Shown here piece after piece: positions 8,090-17,087 of a DNA stretch of 64,000 bases. The notes beneath the pieces were generated by a model. The model was given only the letters and a program-made list of their open reading frames with translations. It was not told the origin of the DNA and ran no database searches. The stretch is from Lachnospiraceae bacterium (GTDB lineage: Bacteria; Bacillota; Clostridia; Lachnospirales; Lachnospiraceae). The position numbers and the translations under genes were made by a program. The stretch lies in the NCBI GenBank assembly GCA_910575075.1, contig CAJTCY010000010.1:62001-126000 (forward strand). Reading direction: 5' to 3'. Every line of letters starts with the position of its first letter. The stretch's first letter is position 1.

Positions 8090-8281
8090 ATGAGGATGAA
8101 CGAAGACCATATGCTCAACGGACATTTAAAGCCCGTTTATAATGTCCAGGTTGCGGTGGAAAATTATTTTATTATCCACGGATATGTGAGCAATGACAGG
8201 ACAGATTACAATACACTGATCCCGGTTTTTGAGAAGCACCGGGAAGCATTCGGAGATATACTGGAAAGAGTTTTGACATGA
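8090..8281 (+). pseudogene. IS1182-like transposase fragment (central region)
   Basis: The 63 residues read MRMNEDHMLNGHLKPVYNVQ and IIHGYVSNDRTDYNTLIP, the central DDE-domain segment of IS1182-type transposases. Both ends are missing. It comes from the part before the region represented by the 4914-5183 fragment, in the same orientation but in the wrong order, so the two are remnants of different copies or of one rearranged copy. Confidence 0.75.
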
Positions 8282-8387
8282 TAGAATATGAATAGCGATA
8301 TGATTATCAATCTTGTATGGCTTATTCCAAAAGATGCAGAAAAGCCATTTGACAGGTAAAAACAATAAAAGAAAAAGAGGTGCTTCT

Positions 8388-9095
8388 ATGGCAATGTGGA
8401 ATCCGTGGCGTGGTTGCCACAAACACAGCGAAGGGTGTAAATACTGTTATATCCATAAAGGCGATTGCAAGCGGGGGATTGACACAAACAATATTGTAAA
8501 GACAGATAACTTTTACGCCCCTATTGTTAAAAACAAATCGGGAGCATACAAGATAAAATCGGGACAGATGGTGTATCTCTGCTTTTCTACTGATTTTCTT
8601 ATTGAGGACGCTGATAGTTGGCGTGGAGAATGTTGGAGTATAATACGGGAGCGTTCCGATTTGAATTTTATCTTTCTGACAAAGCGGATTGAGCGTTTTA
8701 TGGATTGCATTCCAGACGATTGGAGCGATGGATATGCTAATGTGACCGTTGGATGTACGGTTGAAAATCAAGAGAGAGCGGATTATAGACTTTCCATTTT
8801 TAAGGAGCTGCCTATTAAGCATAAGAATATTATTTGCCAGCCATTGATAGAATATATAGACATTTCGGCTTATTTAGAGAATGTCGAGTTGGTGGTAGTT
8901 GGTGGTGAATCAGATAAAAATGCAAGACCACTTGATTATGAATGGGTGCTTGCCATACGGGAGCAATGTATCTTGCATAATGTGCATTTTGAGTTTCGGC
9001 AATGTGGCACGCATTTTATCAAAGATGGGAAAACTTATACTTTGAATGTTCGTGATTTATGCAGCCAAGCAAAAAAAGCCAATATAAATTTTTAA
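8388..9095 (+). CDS. DUF5131 (phage Gp37/Gp68-like) family protein
   Basis: This 235-residue protein opens with MWNPWRGCHKHSEGCKYCYI; the spaced cysteines (GC, GCKYC) look like a radical-SAM-like iron-sulphur site. Later motifs are FLTKRIERF, NVTVGCTVENQ and VVVGGESDKNARPL, all typical of DUF5131. ATG at 8388 is chosen because AAAGAGG lies about 7 bases upstream. The family is common on phages, plasmids and defence islands and has no established reaction. It stands alone between a transposase scrap and palindromic repeats, consistent with recent acquisition. Confidence 0.85.
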   Translation: MAMWNPWRGCHKHSEGCKYCYIHKGDCKRGIDTNNIVKTDNFYAPIVKNKSGAYKIKSGQMVYLCFSTDFLIEDADSWRGECWSIIRERSDLNFIFLTKRIERFMDCIPDDWSDGYANVTVGCTVENQERADYRLSIFKELPIKHKNIICQPLIEYIDISAYLENVELVVVGGESDKNARPLDYEWVLAIREQCILHNVHFEFRQCGTHFIKDGKTYTLNVRDLCSQAKKANINF

Positions 9096-9212
9096 CCAGA
9101 TAGACTTCTCTCATTTTTGTGCAAATATTGAAAGGAAAAAATCAAGAAAAAACTTATGGCTATATCAAATATAGACCTTGATCAGTAGGTATTTCCTGCT
9201 TGTTGAGGTCTT

Positions 9213-9273
9213 ATTTTTTATTCTATAGGAAAGACCTTGTTACGCTAAAGCACGAAAGTATCTTTCCTACTAG
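9213..9273. repeat. Small palindromic repeat, copy B (interrupted)
   Basis: The left arm TTTTTTATTCTATAGGAAAG matches copy A at 399-463, and the inner segment differs at a few bases. The right arm is cut after CCTACTAG by a 312-base element. The rest of the arm (AATAAAA) resumes at 9594. This shows that the larger element inserted into this small repeat. Confidence 0.7.
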
Positions 9274-9585
9274 GATTCAGGTGTCAAAAGGTGGTATTAT
9301 AAATGCTTATTGGCAATTTGCACAAATAAATACAAACGTTGTGGAAACTGTCCCAGACAGAAGAATTTCTAAGTGTTCCAGCAAAAAATACTGAAATTTT
9401 ACGCAACCAGCTTATATTCGCCATCCCTGGCTCAGATAAGCCTTTTCCAAACATCCTGTTTGGAAATTGCTGGTTCTAAATCGAACACTAAGAAATTCTA
9501 ACTGTCAGGACAATCCACAACTTTTTGTACCTATTTGTGCAAATTGCCAGCTTCATTTTATTTCACTACCTTTTGACACCCGAAT
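9274..9585. mobile_element. 312-bp palindromic MITE-like element with 8-bp direct flanks
   Basis: The ends are inverted repeats GATTCAGGTGTCAAAAGGT and ACCTTTTGACACCCGAATC, with one mismatch. The similarity continues inward for over 100 bases on each side (shared GGCAATTTGCACAAATA, GTTGTGGA, GAATTTCTAAGTGTTC), so nearly the whole element folds as one hairpin. CCTACTAG occurs directly at both edges (9266-9273 and 9586-9593), like a target-site duplication. No transposase is encoded, so movement would need an enzyme from elsewhere. The parent insertion-sequence family is not identified. Confidence 0.75.
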
Positions 9586-9593
9586 CCTACTAG

Positions 9594-9646
9594 AATAAAA
9601 TACTTTGCAACACTAAAGTGTGAAAGTGCCTTCCTATAAGATAAAA
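9594..9646. repeat. Small palindromic repeat, copy C (partial)
   Basis: After the right flank of the 312-bp element comes AATAAAA (the end of copy B) and then a further variant with the inner hairpin ACACT-AA-AGTGT and the right arm CTTCCTATAAGATAAAAA. The inner stem differs from copy A but keeps pairing. It lacks a full left arm. Confidence 0.55.
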
Positions 9647-9660
9647 AATGGAAACTAACC

Positions 9661-9702
9661 GTCCTAAGGAATCCTCCAGGCAAGCCTGGTACCCCTTAGG
9701 AC
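9661..9702 (-). terminator. Nested hairpin at the end of the membrane-protein gene
   Basis: GTCCTAAGG and CCTTAGGAC are perfect arms, with an inner CCAGG-CAAG-CCTGG stem. Read on the minus strand it overlaps the stop of the gene ending at 9696 and is followed after a short gap by a T-rich stretch, so it probably ends that transcript. Confidence 0.6.
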
Positions 9703-10757
9703 AAATCATCTTTGTTCTTTTTCTTTTGGAAGAACGCAGTCAATTTTTCGGTATGCAGGCGGTAGTGCTGCATATTGTGAACTTTTATTCTGTTCTCTTC
9801 ACTGAACCCCACAAGAATATTATGATTTGCTTCTGACAGATAATCGATGATGCCGTCAATGTCAGATTTCATATTTTTGGGGCATTGGATGTATAGGTGT
9901 TTGTTTGCAGTTATGTGCAGTGTATAGGAGATGCTAAAGTGGTACCACAATATTTTGTGAAGGGTAGAATATTTATAAATCCACAGCATTTCCGCAATGG
10001 GAATAACAGCCACACCGTAGCTGGCAAGAACAATAAAATAATGTTCTGTAATAAACATGTCCTCCGTGGCGAGCTGAGGCAGCGTGGCCAGTTCTGTCTC
10101 CGCCTGTGCGAGAAGAACAGAAGGTTTGCCGAACAGCCCAAGCTGGCGGCAGGCAGGGCAGAGCACAGGAAAACAGATATAAAGAACATTCAGCAAAAGC
10201 CGGATCAGGGCATACAAACCTGTCACTAAGTAAACACCGAAGAAAAATGCGGTGAAACTCAGCCGGAAAGCTGGTTCGCTGATATAGCAGGAACTCATTT
10301 TTTCAGAAATTCCATCTCTGGTCCAGTTGAGGTCGCCGGCAAGGTTATTCATCAGAGAAGTATAAGCATTGCCGCCTTCCAGTACACGTCCGCGGATTTT
10401 TACTGAATCTATGTGCGGAAGCCCTTCTTCGCAGGTGTGGGGAGACAAGAGGACAATAACGCATTGTTCTTCCCACAGAGTATAGTAATAATAGCCATTC
10501 GTCCGGTCAAAGAATGTGCTGGTATATCCGGTAAAATACAGATCTGTGAGCTCAGTTTCGATATAGGAAGAGCGGGAATGGCTGTAATCAGACAGATTAT
10601 GCGGGTTATCAAGATGCCGGGGGAACAAGGTTTCAGCCAAGGGAAAGAAGATCCACAAGGATGCAAGGATACCAAGATAAATAATGGGGGATAACAATCT
10701 TTTCAGGTAAACGCGCCGGATGTGCCGGGATATATAGTGGTCGTAATTTTCGGTCAT
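9696..10757 (-). CDS. Multi-spanning membrane protein, unknown function
   Basis: This protein has 353 residues with a hydrophobic segment near residues 23-43 (SPIIYLGILASLWIFFPL), an external-looking region of about 120 residues, two further hydrophobic segments around 170-205 and one or more near 245-265, then a charged cytoplasmic-type tail. It resembles the DUF6709-like proteins of Lachnospiraceae, but I cannot confirm this. It has no catalytic motif I recognise. The gene is single, divergent from the methyltransferase gene, and ends in a hairpin. The ribosome site before ATG 10757 is AAGGAGA. Confidence 0.7.
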   Translation of the reverse strand: MTENYDHYISRHIRRVYLKRLLSPIIYLGILASLWIFFPLAETLFPRHLDNPHNLSDYSHSRSSYIETELTDLYFTGYTSTFFDRTNGYYYYTLWEEQCVIVLLSPHTCEEGLPHIDSVKIRGRVLEGGNAYTSLMNNLAGDLNWTRDGISEKMSSCYISEPAFRLSFTAFFFGVYLVTGLYALIRLLLNVLYICFPVLCPACRQLGLFGKPSVLLAQAETELATLPQLATEDMFITEHYFIVLASYGVAVIPIAEMLWIYKYSTLHKILWYHFSISYTLHITANKHLYIQCPKNMKSDIDGIIDYLSEANHNILVGFSEENRIKVHNMQHYRLHTEKLTAFFQKKKNKDDLS

Positions 10758-10909
10758 AGAATCTCCTTATTAAAAAGCCCGCCGCCACGGGAAAATAATG
10801 TTATTTCAATCATAAAAACAGTATACGTTTTTTAGGAACAATAGTCAACAATCTTGATTTTTCGAGATAAAGTTGTTAGTATTAATAAAATATGGAGGGT
10901 AAGTACCTT

Positions 10910-11677
10910 ATGGAAGCGTATACAGGATTTGCAGAGGTATATGATCTGTTTATGGACAACGTACCTTATGAAGAATGGAGCCGGTACCTGATCAGCCTGT
11001 TGGAAGAACAGGGCGTTGACCAGGGACTGGTGCTGGAGCTTGGCTGCGGAACTGGCAGGATGACAAGGCTGCTGGCGCAGGCAGGCTATGATATGATCGG
11101 CGTGGACAATTCGCAGGAAATGCTGCAGATTGCGAAAGAGGCAGAAGGGCAGGCAGAAGATATTCTGTACCTTCTGCAGGATATGCGGGAATTTGAATTG
11201 TATGGAACCGTGAGAGCAGTGGTCAGTGTCTGTGACTCACTGAATTATATCTTAGAAGAAGAAGAGCTGCTGACGGTATTTCGGCTGGTGAATAATTATC
11301 TGGACCCTGGAGGCGTATTTATTTTTGATATGAATACTCTCTATAAATACAGGGAAATATTAGGAGAGAATACCATTTGTGAGAACCGGGAGGAAGGAAG
11401 CTTTATCTGGGAAAATTATTACGACGAAGAAGAGCAGACAAATCAGTATGACCTGACGCTTTTCATTCAGGAACCTGACTGTCCCGGCTTATACCAAAAA
11501 TACGAGGAAACGCATGTTCAGCGCGGCTATGGTTTGGAAAAAATCAAGAAGCTTTTGCGGCAGGCAGGGATGGAATTTATGAATGCTTTTGACGCTTTTA
11601 CCAGAGAGCCGGTCAAAGAGGACAGTGAGAGAATTTACGTGATTGCAGGAGAGAAAGGAAAAAGGATTTATGAGTGA
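10910..11677 (+). CDS. Class I SAM-dependent methyltransferase
   Basis: This 255-residue protein has motif I VLELGCGTGRMTRLLA, followed by MIGVDNSQEML (motif II acidic residue) and DMRE. It starts FAEVYDLFMDNVPYEEW, typical of the small cytoplasmic methyltransferases of the DUF/Cyclopropane-synthase-like group. The substrate is unknown. I prefer ATG at 10910 because GGAGGG lies about 10 bases before it; an upstream in-frame ATG at 10892 contains that site. The gene overlaps hslO by 8 bases, so the two are translationally coupled. Confidence 0.88.
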   Translation: MEAYTGFAEVYDLFMDNVPYEEWSRYLISLLEEQGVDQGLVLELGCGTGRMTRLLAQAGYDMIGVDNSQEMLQIAKEAEGQAEDILYLLQDMREFELYGTVRAVVSVCDSLNYILEEEELLTVFRLVNNYLDPGGVFIFDMNTLYKYREILGENTICENREEGSFIWENYYDEEEQTNQYDLTLFIQEPDCPGLYQKYEETHVQRGYGLEKIKKLLRQAGMEFMNAFDAFTREPVKEDSERIYVIAGEKGKRIYE

Positions 11678-12554
11678 ATATCAGGATTATATGGTAAGAG
11701 CCACAGCGGCAGACCATCAGATACGCGCGTTTGCAGTGACTTCCAGAAAGCTGGTGGAACAGGCAAGAATCTATCACAATACCAGTCCGGTCATTACGGC
11801 AGCTTTGGGCAGGCTGCTGACGGGGGGCGTGATGATGGGGACGATGATGAAAGGGGAGAACGATCTTCTGACGCTGCAGATTAAATGCGGCGGTGCAGCC
11901 AAAGGAATGACTGTGACAGCGGACAGCAAGGGAAATGTCAAGGGCTATCCGCAGGTAAGCGACGTTATGCTTCCTCCAAATGCTCAGGGGAAGTTGGATG
12001 TGGGAGGCGCGCTGGGGTTAGGAATTTTAAGCGTGATTAAGGATATGGGATTAAAAGAACCCTATGTAGGGCAGGTGGCGCTGCAGACTTCCGAGATCGC
12101 AGAGGACCTGACCTATTATTTTGCTACCTCAGAGCAGGTACCCTCGGCAGTCGGCCTGGGGGTGCTGATGAACCGGGACAATACGGTAAAACAGGCGGGA
12201 GGATTTATTATTCAGCTTATGCCTTATACAGAGGAGTCAGTGATTGCGGCTTTGGAACAGAAGGTGGCAGAGGTAACTTCTGTGACAGACTTACAGGAGC
12301 AGGGAATGACGCCGGAGGCTCTTCTTGAGAAGCTGCTGGGAGAGTTTGGCGTGGAAATAACAGATAAAATTCCCGTACAGTATGCCTGCAATTGTTCCAA
12401 AGAGCGTGTGACACGTGCGATTGCAAGTATCGGCAAAATGGATATCCAGGAGATGATCGATGACAATGAACCAATTGAGGTCAATTGCCAGTTTTGCGAT
12501 AAGCGCTATGTCTTTACGCCAGAGGAATTAAAGGAATTATTAGAAGAGCGGTAG
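11670..12554 (+). CDS. hslO: Hsp33 redox-regulated chaperone
   Basis: This 294-residue cytoplasmic holdase is activated by oxidative unfolding. The N-terminal core (VRATAADHQIRAFAV, then TGGVMMGTMMKG) is followed by a C-terminal zinc domain with CNC near residue 239 and CQFC near 272, the four redox-active cysteines. Length and order match the family. ATG at 11670 sits inside the end of the methyltransferase gene (ATGAGTGA overlap) with an AAAGGA site upstream; a longer frame opens at 11643. It is followed by a palindromic repeat element. Confidence 0.95.
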   Translation: MSEYQDYMVRATAADHQIRAFAVTSRKLVEQARIYHNTSPVITAALGRLLTGGVMMGTMMKGENDLLTLQIKCGGAAKGMTVTADSKGNVKGYPQVSDVMLPPNAQGKLDVGGALGLGILSVIKDMGLKEPYVGQVALQTSEIAEDLTYYFATSEQVPSAVGLGVLMNRDNTVKQAGGFIIQLMPYTEESVIAALEQKVAEVTSVTDLQEQGMTPEALLEKLLGEFGVEITDKIPVQYACNCSKERVTRAIASIGKMDIQEMIDDNEPIEVNCQFCDKRYVFTPEELKELLEER

Positions 12555-12572
12555 AGCATTTTTAAATACGTT

Positions 12573-12846
12573 TAGGTAACTGCGAAACTCAATAATTTTA
12601 TGAATTTCATATACAATTCAAAGAATTTAGGAAGAAATATTTTAACATATAAACACTAAGAAATGCATTTCTGACCATGGAAATGAGACTTAAAAACCAT
12701 GGAGGCCTCTGCTGAACATGGTTTTTGTTGTAAAAGGCTCATTGAAATGTTTGGTACGCTCTGCATTTTGTGTGTTTATGTGAATAAAATATTTAAGCAT
12801 AATTGTATATGAAATTCGGATAATTTAGTTGTTTCGCAATCCCCTA
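12573..12846. repeat. Long palindromic intergenic element, copy 1 (about 274 bp)
   Basis: The outer ends TAGG...TGCGAAAC and GTTTCGCA...CCTA are inverted. Inner inverted segments include TCATATACAAT/ATTGTATATGA, AAATATTTT/AAAATATTT, AATGAGAC/GGCTCATT and AACCATG/CATGGTT, so the whole element can fold into one long hairpin. A second copy with about the same length and order lies at 56526-56807. No open frame is present. It fills the gap between hslO and nadE. It is MITE-like; no convincing target duplication is visible. Confidence 0.8.
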
Positions 12847-12876
12847 TTAAAGACGTTCTAGGAAAGGAGCCAGACT

Positions 12877-14835
12877 GTGAAGGATGGATTTATCAAGGTG
12901 GCGGCAGTGACGCCTAAGATTCGGGTTGCCGACCCTGCGTATAACAGAGACAGAATTATGGAGAAGATTGAGCAGGCAGAGGAGAAACGTGCTGTGGTTG
13001 TGGTATTTCCGGAACTGTGTGTGACAGGATATACCTGCGGCGACCTGTTTTTGACGGACCCTTTGCTGGCAGAGGCAAAGAAAGCATTAATTCAGCTTGC
13101 AGAAGATACTGCCGGGAAAAATATGCTGGTGTTTGTGGGAGTTCCTGTGGCATATAAAGGCAGGCTCTATAATACGGCAGCTGCGCTGGCAAACGGCAGA
13201 ATCTTAGGGCTGGTGCCTAAGCATTGTATCCCCAGCTACAATGAATTTTATGAGGCCAGGCATTTTGCAGAAGGCATGCAGGAGCCAGTGGAAATTGCTT
13301 TGACGGAAGAGATACGGGTTCCTATGGGGGGGCGTCTGATTTTTTCACCAGATAGTCTGCCGGAATTAAAGATTTGCGCGGAAATCTGCGAAGATATCTG
13401 GGCGCCCAATCCTCCCAGCATTTCTCATGCGCTTGCCGGGGCGAATCTGATTGTCAATCTCTCAGCAAGCAATGAGATTACCGGAAAGGACCGTTACCGC
13501 AAGAGCCTGGTGGAAGGACAGTCGGCGCGCTTGATCTGCGGTTATGTCTACGCCAGTGCGGGAGAGGGAGAGTCTACCCAGGATGTAGTGTTTTCGGGGC
13601 ACAATATGATTGCGGAAAACGGGATTATGCTGGCAGAGGCAGAGCGTTTTCAAAACCAGTCAGTTTATGGAGAAATTGATATCCAGAGGATCAATGGACA
13701 GCGCAGAAGAATGACGACATTTCAGGAAGGGGTGGACTGCTATCAGGAGATTTCTTTTCATTTGAAACAGGAAGATACCAGTCTTACCCGATTTATAGAT
13801 CCTATGCCTTTCGTACCAGAGGAATCGGGAGAACGTCAAAAACGCTGTGAGGAGATTCTTTCGATTCAGTCTATGGGGCTGAAAAAGCGTCTGGAGCACA
13901 CGCATTGTTCCTGCGCGGTGGTGGGAATTTCCGGCGGTCTGGATTCTACCCTTGCGCTTTTGGTTACGGTACGCGCTTTTGACCTGCTGGGGCTGGACCG
14001 AAAAGGGATTAAAGCTGTTACGATGCCAGGATTTGGCACGACGGACCGCACGTATGACAATGCGGTGCATCTGATTCAGTGCCTGGGAGCAGATTTTCTG
14101 GAGGTAGATATCAAAGAGGCTGTGCGGGTACATTTTGCGGATATCAGGCAGCAGGAGAGTGTCCATGATGTGACCTATGAGAATAGTCAGGCAAGAGAAC
14201 GCACGCAGATTTTAATGGATATTGCAAACAAAGAAAACGGGATGGTGATCGGTACGGGAGACATGTCGGAACTTGCTCTGGGCTGGGCAACCTACAATGG
14301 AGACCACATGTCCATGTATGGGGTGAATGCTTCTGTGCCAAAGACTCTGGTCCGCCATCTTGTGGGATATTATGCAGATATCTGTGAGAATGAGGAACTG
14401 AAAGGTATCCTGCAAGATGTTCTGGATACTCCGGTGAGCCCGGAGCTTCTGCCGCCGGAGGATGGCAGGATATCCCAGAAAACTGAAGATATTGTGGGAC
14501 CTTATGAACTCCATGATTTTTTTCTGTACCATATGCTTCGCTCCGGATTTGGACCGGAGAAAATTTTCAGGCTTGCATTGTATGCTTTTGACAGTGATGC
14601 TGAGAGCGGGCGGGCAAAATACACGCCGGAAATTATTTTAAAGTGGCTGCAAACCTTTATCCGAAGATTTTTCAGCCAGCAGTTTAAGCGTTCCTGTCTG
14701 CCGGACGGACCCAAAGTCGGCACGGTTGCTGTGTCGCCCAGAGGTGATTTGCGGATGCCGAGCGACGCCAGCGCCGATTTATGGCTGAGACGGTTGGAGA
14801 AAATACAGAGTTCAGGGGAGAAAAAAAGTTTATAA
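12877..14835 (+). CDS. nadE: NAD(+) synthase, glutamine-hydrolysing
   Basis: This 652-residue cytoplasmic enzyme converts nicotinate adenine dinucleotide to NAD+ with ATP, taking ammonia from glutamine. The N-terminal nitrilase-type glutaminase domain (residues about 1-290) shows the triad glutamate in FPELCVTGY, lysine in VPKHCIPSYNEFYEARHF and cysteine in EICEDIW near residue 170. The synthetase domain has the pyrophosphate loop GISGGLDST near residues 350-357 and GTGDMSELALGW. Length matches the long bacterial form. The start is GTG at 12877 after AAAGGAGCC. It is probably a single transcription unit starting after the palindromic element. Confidence 0.95.
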   Translation: MKDGFIKVAAVTPKIRVADPAYNRDRIMEKIEQAEEKRAVVVVFPELCVTGYTCGDLFLTDPLLAEAKKALIQLAEDTAGKNMLVFVGVPVAYKGRLYNTAAALANGRILGLVPKHCIPSYNEFYEARHFAEGMQEPVEIALTEEIRVPMGGRLIFSPDSLPELKICAEICEDIWAPNPPSISHALAGANLIVNLSASNEITGKDRYRKSLVEGQSARLICGYVYASAGEGESTQDVVFSGHNMIAENGIMLAEAERFQNQSVYGEIDIQRINGQRRRMTTFQEGVDCYQEISFHLKQEDTSLTRFIDPMPFVPEESGERQKRCEEILSIQSMGLKKRLEHTHCSCAVVGISGGLDSTLALLVTVRAFDLLGLDRKGIKAVTMPGFGTTDRTYDNAVHLIQCLGADFLEVDIKEAVRVHFADIRQQESVHDVTYENSQARERTQILMDIANKENGMVIGTGDMSELALGWATYNGDHMSMYGVNASVPKTLVRHLVGYYADICENEELKGILQDVLDTPVSPELLPPEDGRISQKTEDIVGPYELHDFFLYHMLRSGFGPEKIFRLALYAFDSDAESGRAKYTPEIILKWLQTFIRRFFSQQFKRSCLPDGPKVGTVAVSPRGDLRMPSDASADLWLRRLEKIQSSGEKKSL

Positions 14836-14899
14836 TTTTTTTATAGAATATTTTTGGTTTATTTATTGCAATTCTCAGGGGAAGGATTAGAATAAAATT

Positions 14900-15727
14900 A
14901 TGTTTGGATATATCATTATAAATAAACCGGAAATGAAATTTAAAGAATTTGATCTCTATCAGTCGTACTACTGCGGCCTGTGCAGATCCTTGAAGAAGGA
15001 ATACGGCAGGCTGGGGCAGATGACGTTAAGTTATGATATGACGTTTGTGATTCTGTTCTTAAGCAGCCTGTATGAGCCAGAGACCCTTGTGAGCAGCGGC
15101 AGATGCGCGGCGCACCCCTGTAAGAAACATTGTCAGAGAATCAATCCGTTTTCTGCGTATGGAGCGGACATGAATCTTCTCCTGTCCTATTATAAATGTC
15201 TGGATGACTGGGAGGATGAACATAAAATCAACCGTAAAATAATGGCATTGTCTCTGCAGAGACGGTTTCGAAAAGCGGCTCACAAGTACCCGCAGAAGGA
15301 ACAGATCATTCAGGAGAAAATGCGTCAGATTCATGCATGTGAAAAGCAAAAGTGCCGGGATTTGGATTTGGCGTCTGGTTATTTTGGGGAAATTATGGCA
15401 GAGATTTTTGTCTGGCGCAAGGATGAATGGGAGAAGGAACTGAGGCATATGGGATTTTTTCTGGGGAAATTTATTTATCTTATGGATGCTTATGAGGATG
15501 CAGAGCAGGATCAGAAGACAGGGAATTATAATGTGTTCCTTGAGGCTTATGGAGAGGCTGGTTTCACTCAGAAGGCAGAGAATATATTAAGCATGATGAT
15601 GGCAGAATGCGCCCGTGCCTTTGAACGGCTTCCTATTGTGGAGAATGCGGAAATTCTGCGGAATATATTGTATTCCGGTGTCTGGCACCGGTATGAGCTT
15701 GTAAAACGCAGGCGGGAAGGAAAATAA
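14900..15727 (+). CDS. DUF5685 family protein
   Basis: This 275-residue protein begins MFGYIIINKPEMKFKEFDLY and has a cysteine pair in YYCGLCRSLK, then further cysteines (CAAHPCKKHC) that may bind metal, and a largely helical remainder with ASGYFGEIM. The pattern matches the DUF5685 family, which in Lachnospiraceae is usually found, as here, directly before a small J-domain gene. No reaction is known. The gap to the next gene is three bases, indicating a two-gene operon. The ribosome site GAAGGA is somewhat far (about 13 bases) from ATG 14900. Confidence 0.8.
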   Translation: MFGYIIINKPEMKFKEFDLYQSYYCGLCRSLKKEYGRLGQMTLSYDMTFVILFLSSLYEPETLVSSGRCAAHPCKKHCQRINPFSAYGADMNLLLSYYKCLDDWEDEHKINRKIMALSLQRRFRKAAHKYPQKEQIIQEKMRQIHACEKQKCRDLDLASGYFGEIMAEIFVWRKDEWEKELRHMGFFLGKFIYLMDAYEDAEQDQKTGNYNVFLEAYGEAGFTQKAENILSMMMAECARAFERLPIVENAEILRNILYSGVWHRYELVKRRREGK

Positions 15728-15730
15728 GCT

Positions 15731-16393
15731 ATGTATGATCCATATGCGGTTCTTGGCGTGGGAAGAAATGCCACAGAGGAAGAAATTAAAAAGGCGTACC
15801 GCGCCCTGAGTAGGAAATATCACCCGGACGCCAATGTCAATAATCCCCATAAAGAGCAGGCTGAGGAAAAATTTAAGGAGATCCAGCAGGCATACCAGCA
15901 GATTATGTACGAGAAAGAGCGGGGAAGTTCTGGTTCTTCCGCTTATGGACAGCAGCAGGGCGGTTATTGGAATTTTGACGATTTCTTTGGAGACCGTGGA
16001 CAGCAGTCACGGCAGAGCCAGGATTCTGAGAGCACGTATAAGCAGGCTGCGTCAAATTACATACGCAGCGGTCATTACCGCGAAGCCCTGAACGTCTTGA
16101 ACAGCATCGGTAATCGGGATGCACATTGGTATTATCTGAATGCCATTGCCAATGCAGGAACAGGCAATAATGTGGCGGCTATGGATTCTGCACAGCGGGC
16201 GGCAGCGATGGAGCCGGGAAATCTTCAGTATCAGCAGCTGTATGCGCAACTGCAGAATGGCGGAAGCTGGTATTATGGCCAGAGGCAGAGTTATGGAAAC
16301 CCTGTGGATGGAAGCGGGAACTTCTGTATGAAGTTATGCATCGCCAATATGGTATGCAATCTTTGCTGCGGAGGCGGGCTTTGCTGTATTTGA
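15731..16393 (+). CDS. Small J-domain (DnaJ-like) protein with C-terminal TPR-like region
   Basis: Residues 1-70 are a J domain: [21 protein letters not shown], then the HPD motif in [10 protein letters not shown] that stimulates Hsp70 ATPase. A Gly/Gln/Ser-rich linker follows, then a tetratricopeptide-like helical part ([32 protein letters not shown]). It ends in a cysteine-rich hydrophobic tail ([12 protein letters not shown]) that may attach to a membrane or bind metal. There is no zinc-finger domain, so it is not housekeeping DnaJ. It is co-transcribed with the DUF5685 gene and may bring DnaK to a particular client. Confidence 0.9.
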   Translation: MYDPYAVLGVGRNATEEEIKKAYRALSRKYHPDANVNNPHKEQAEEKFKEIQQAYQQIMYEKERGSSGSSAYGQQQGGYWNFDDFFGDRGQQSRQSQDSESTYKQAASNYIRSGHYREALNVLNSIGNRDAHWYYLNAIANAGTGNNVAAMDSAQRAAAMEPGNLQYQQLYAQLQNGGSWYYGQRQSYGNPVDGSGNFCMKLCIANMVCNLCCGGGLCCI

Positions 16394-16463
16394 CCCCGTA
16401 CAAACAACCGCAGTTTACCGATAAGTACGATTACACATAACAATAGACAGAGTGGGTGGAAAA

Positions 16464-17000
16464 ATGGATTATATGGTGTTGTATTCCAGTAAAACCGGAA
16501 ATACCAAGAAGGTAGCCACTGAGATTTTCAGTGCGCTTCCGGGAATGTCCAAGGATATGCAGAACATAGAAGAATACAGGGGAAAGGACGCAGATACTTT
16601 TTTTATCGGTTTTTGGGTAGATCACGGGACCTGTGAACTATCGGTGATTGATGTGCTGTCAGAGCTGCATGGAAAAAAGATTGCGCTGTTTGGAACCTGT
16701 GGTATGGGAAGCGGTACAGATTATTTTCATAATATTGAGAAAAAGGTAACGGTATGGGTTCCAGATGATTGTGAATACCTGGGAATGTTTCTATGTCAGG
16801 GGAAAATGCCTATGAAGGTGCGGGAAAAATATGAGATTTTCCGGGAAGATCCCAGGGAAGAAGCATATCGGAAACAGATGCTTAGGAATTTTGACGAGGC
16901 TTTGTTTCATCCCAATGACAATGACCTTGCAGACGCAAGGGCATTTGTGGAACATATGTGCAGAAAGAGCGAGGAGTATGGGCATATCGCTGTGTCCTGA
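16464..17000 (+). CDS. Flavodoxin-family protein
   Basis: This 178-residue FMN-binding electron carrier starts MDYMVLYSSKTGNTKKVA; YSSKTGNT is the FMN phosphate loop. FFIGFWVDHGTC and LFGTCGMGSG follow as the loops around the flavin ring. It is longer than classical flavodoxin, resembling the flavodoxin-like group that includes BilS, the partner of bilirubin reductase, but no BilR-type gene is nearby, so I do not assign that role. ATG at 16464 is preferred: GGTGG lies 5 bases before it, while the GTG at 16452 has no site. Confidence 0.82.
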   Translation: MDYMVLYSSKTGNTKKVATEIFSALPGMSKDMQNIEEYRGKDADTFFIGFWVDHGTCELSVIDVLSELHGKKIALFGTCGMGSGTDYFHNIEKKVTVWVPDDCEYLGMFLCQGKMPMKVREKYEIFREDPREEAYRKQMLRNFDEALFHPNDNDLADARAFVEHMCRKSEEYGHIAVS

Positions 17001-17087
17001 TGATGAAAACTATTTTGGCGGCCGGCTCTGAACGATAAGTTGATCAGACAATCTGGAAACAGCAAGGAAGAGGAAGGAGAAAACAGT

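Noticed and set aside
13660-14166. A 168-codon minus-strand frame inside nadE
   Set aside because: It shadows the well-supported NAD synthase gene and has no family features.
16464-17000. Assignment of the flavodoxin gene as bilS of a bilirubin-reducing operon
   Set aside because: No bilirubin-reductase-like gene is adjacent, and flavodoxin-like proteins of this length have several roles.
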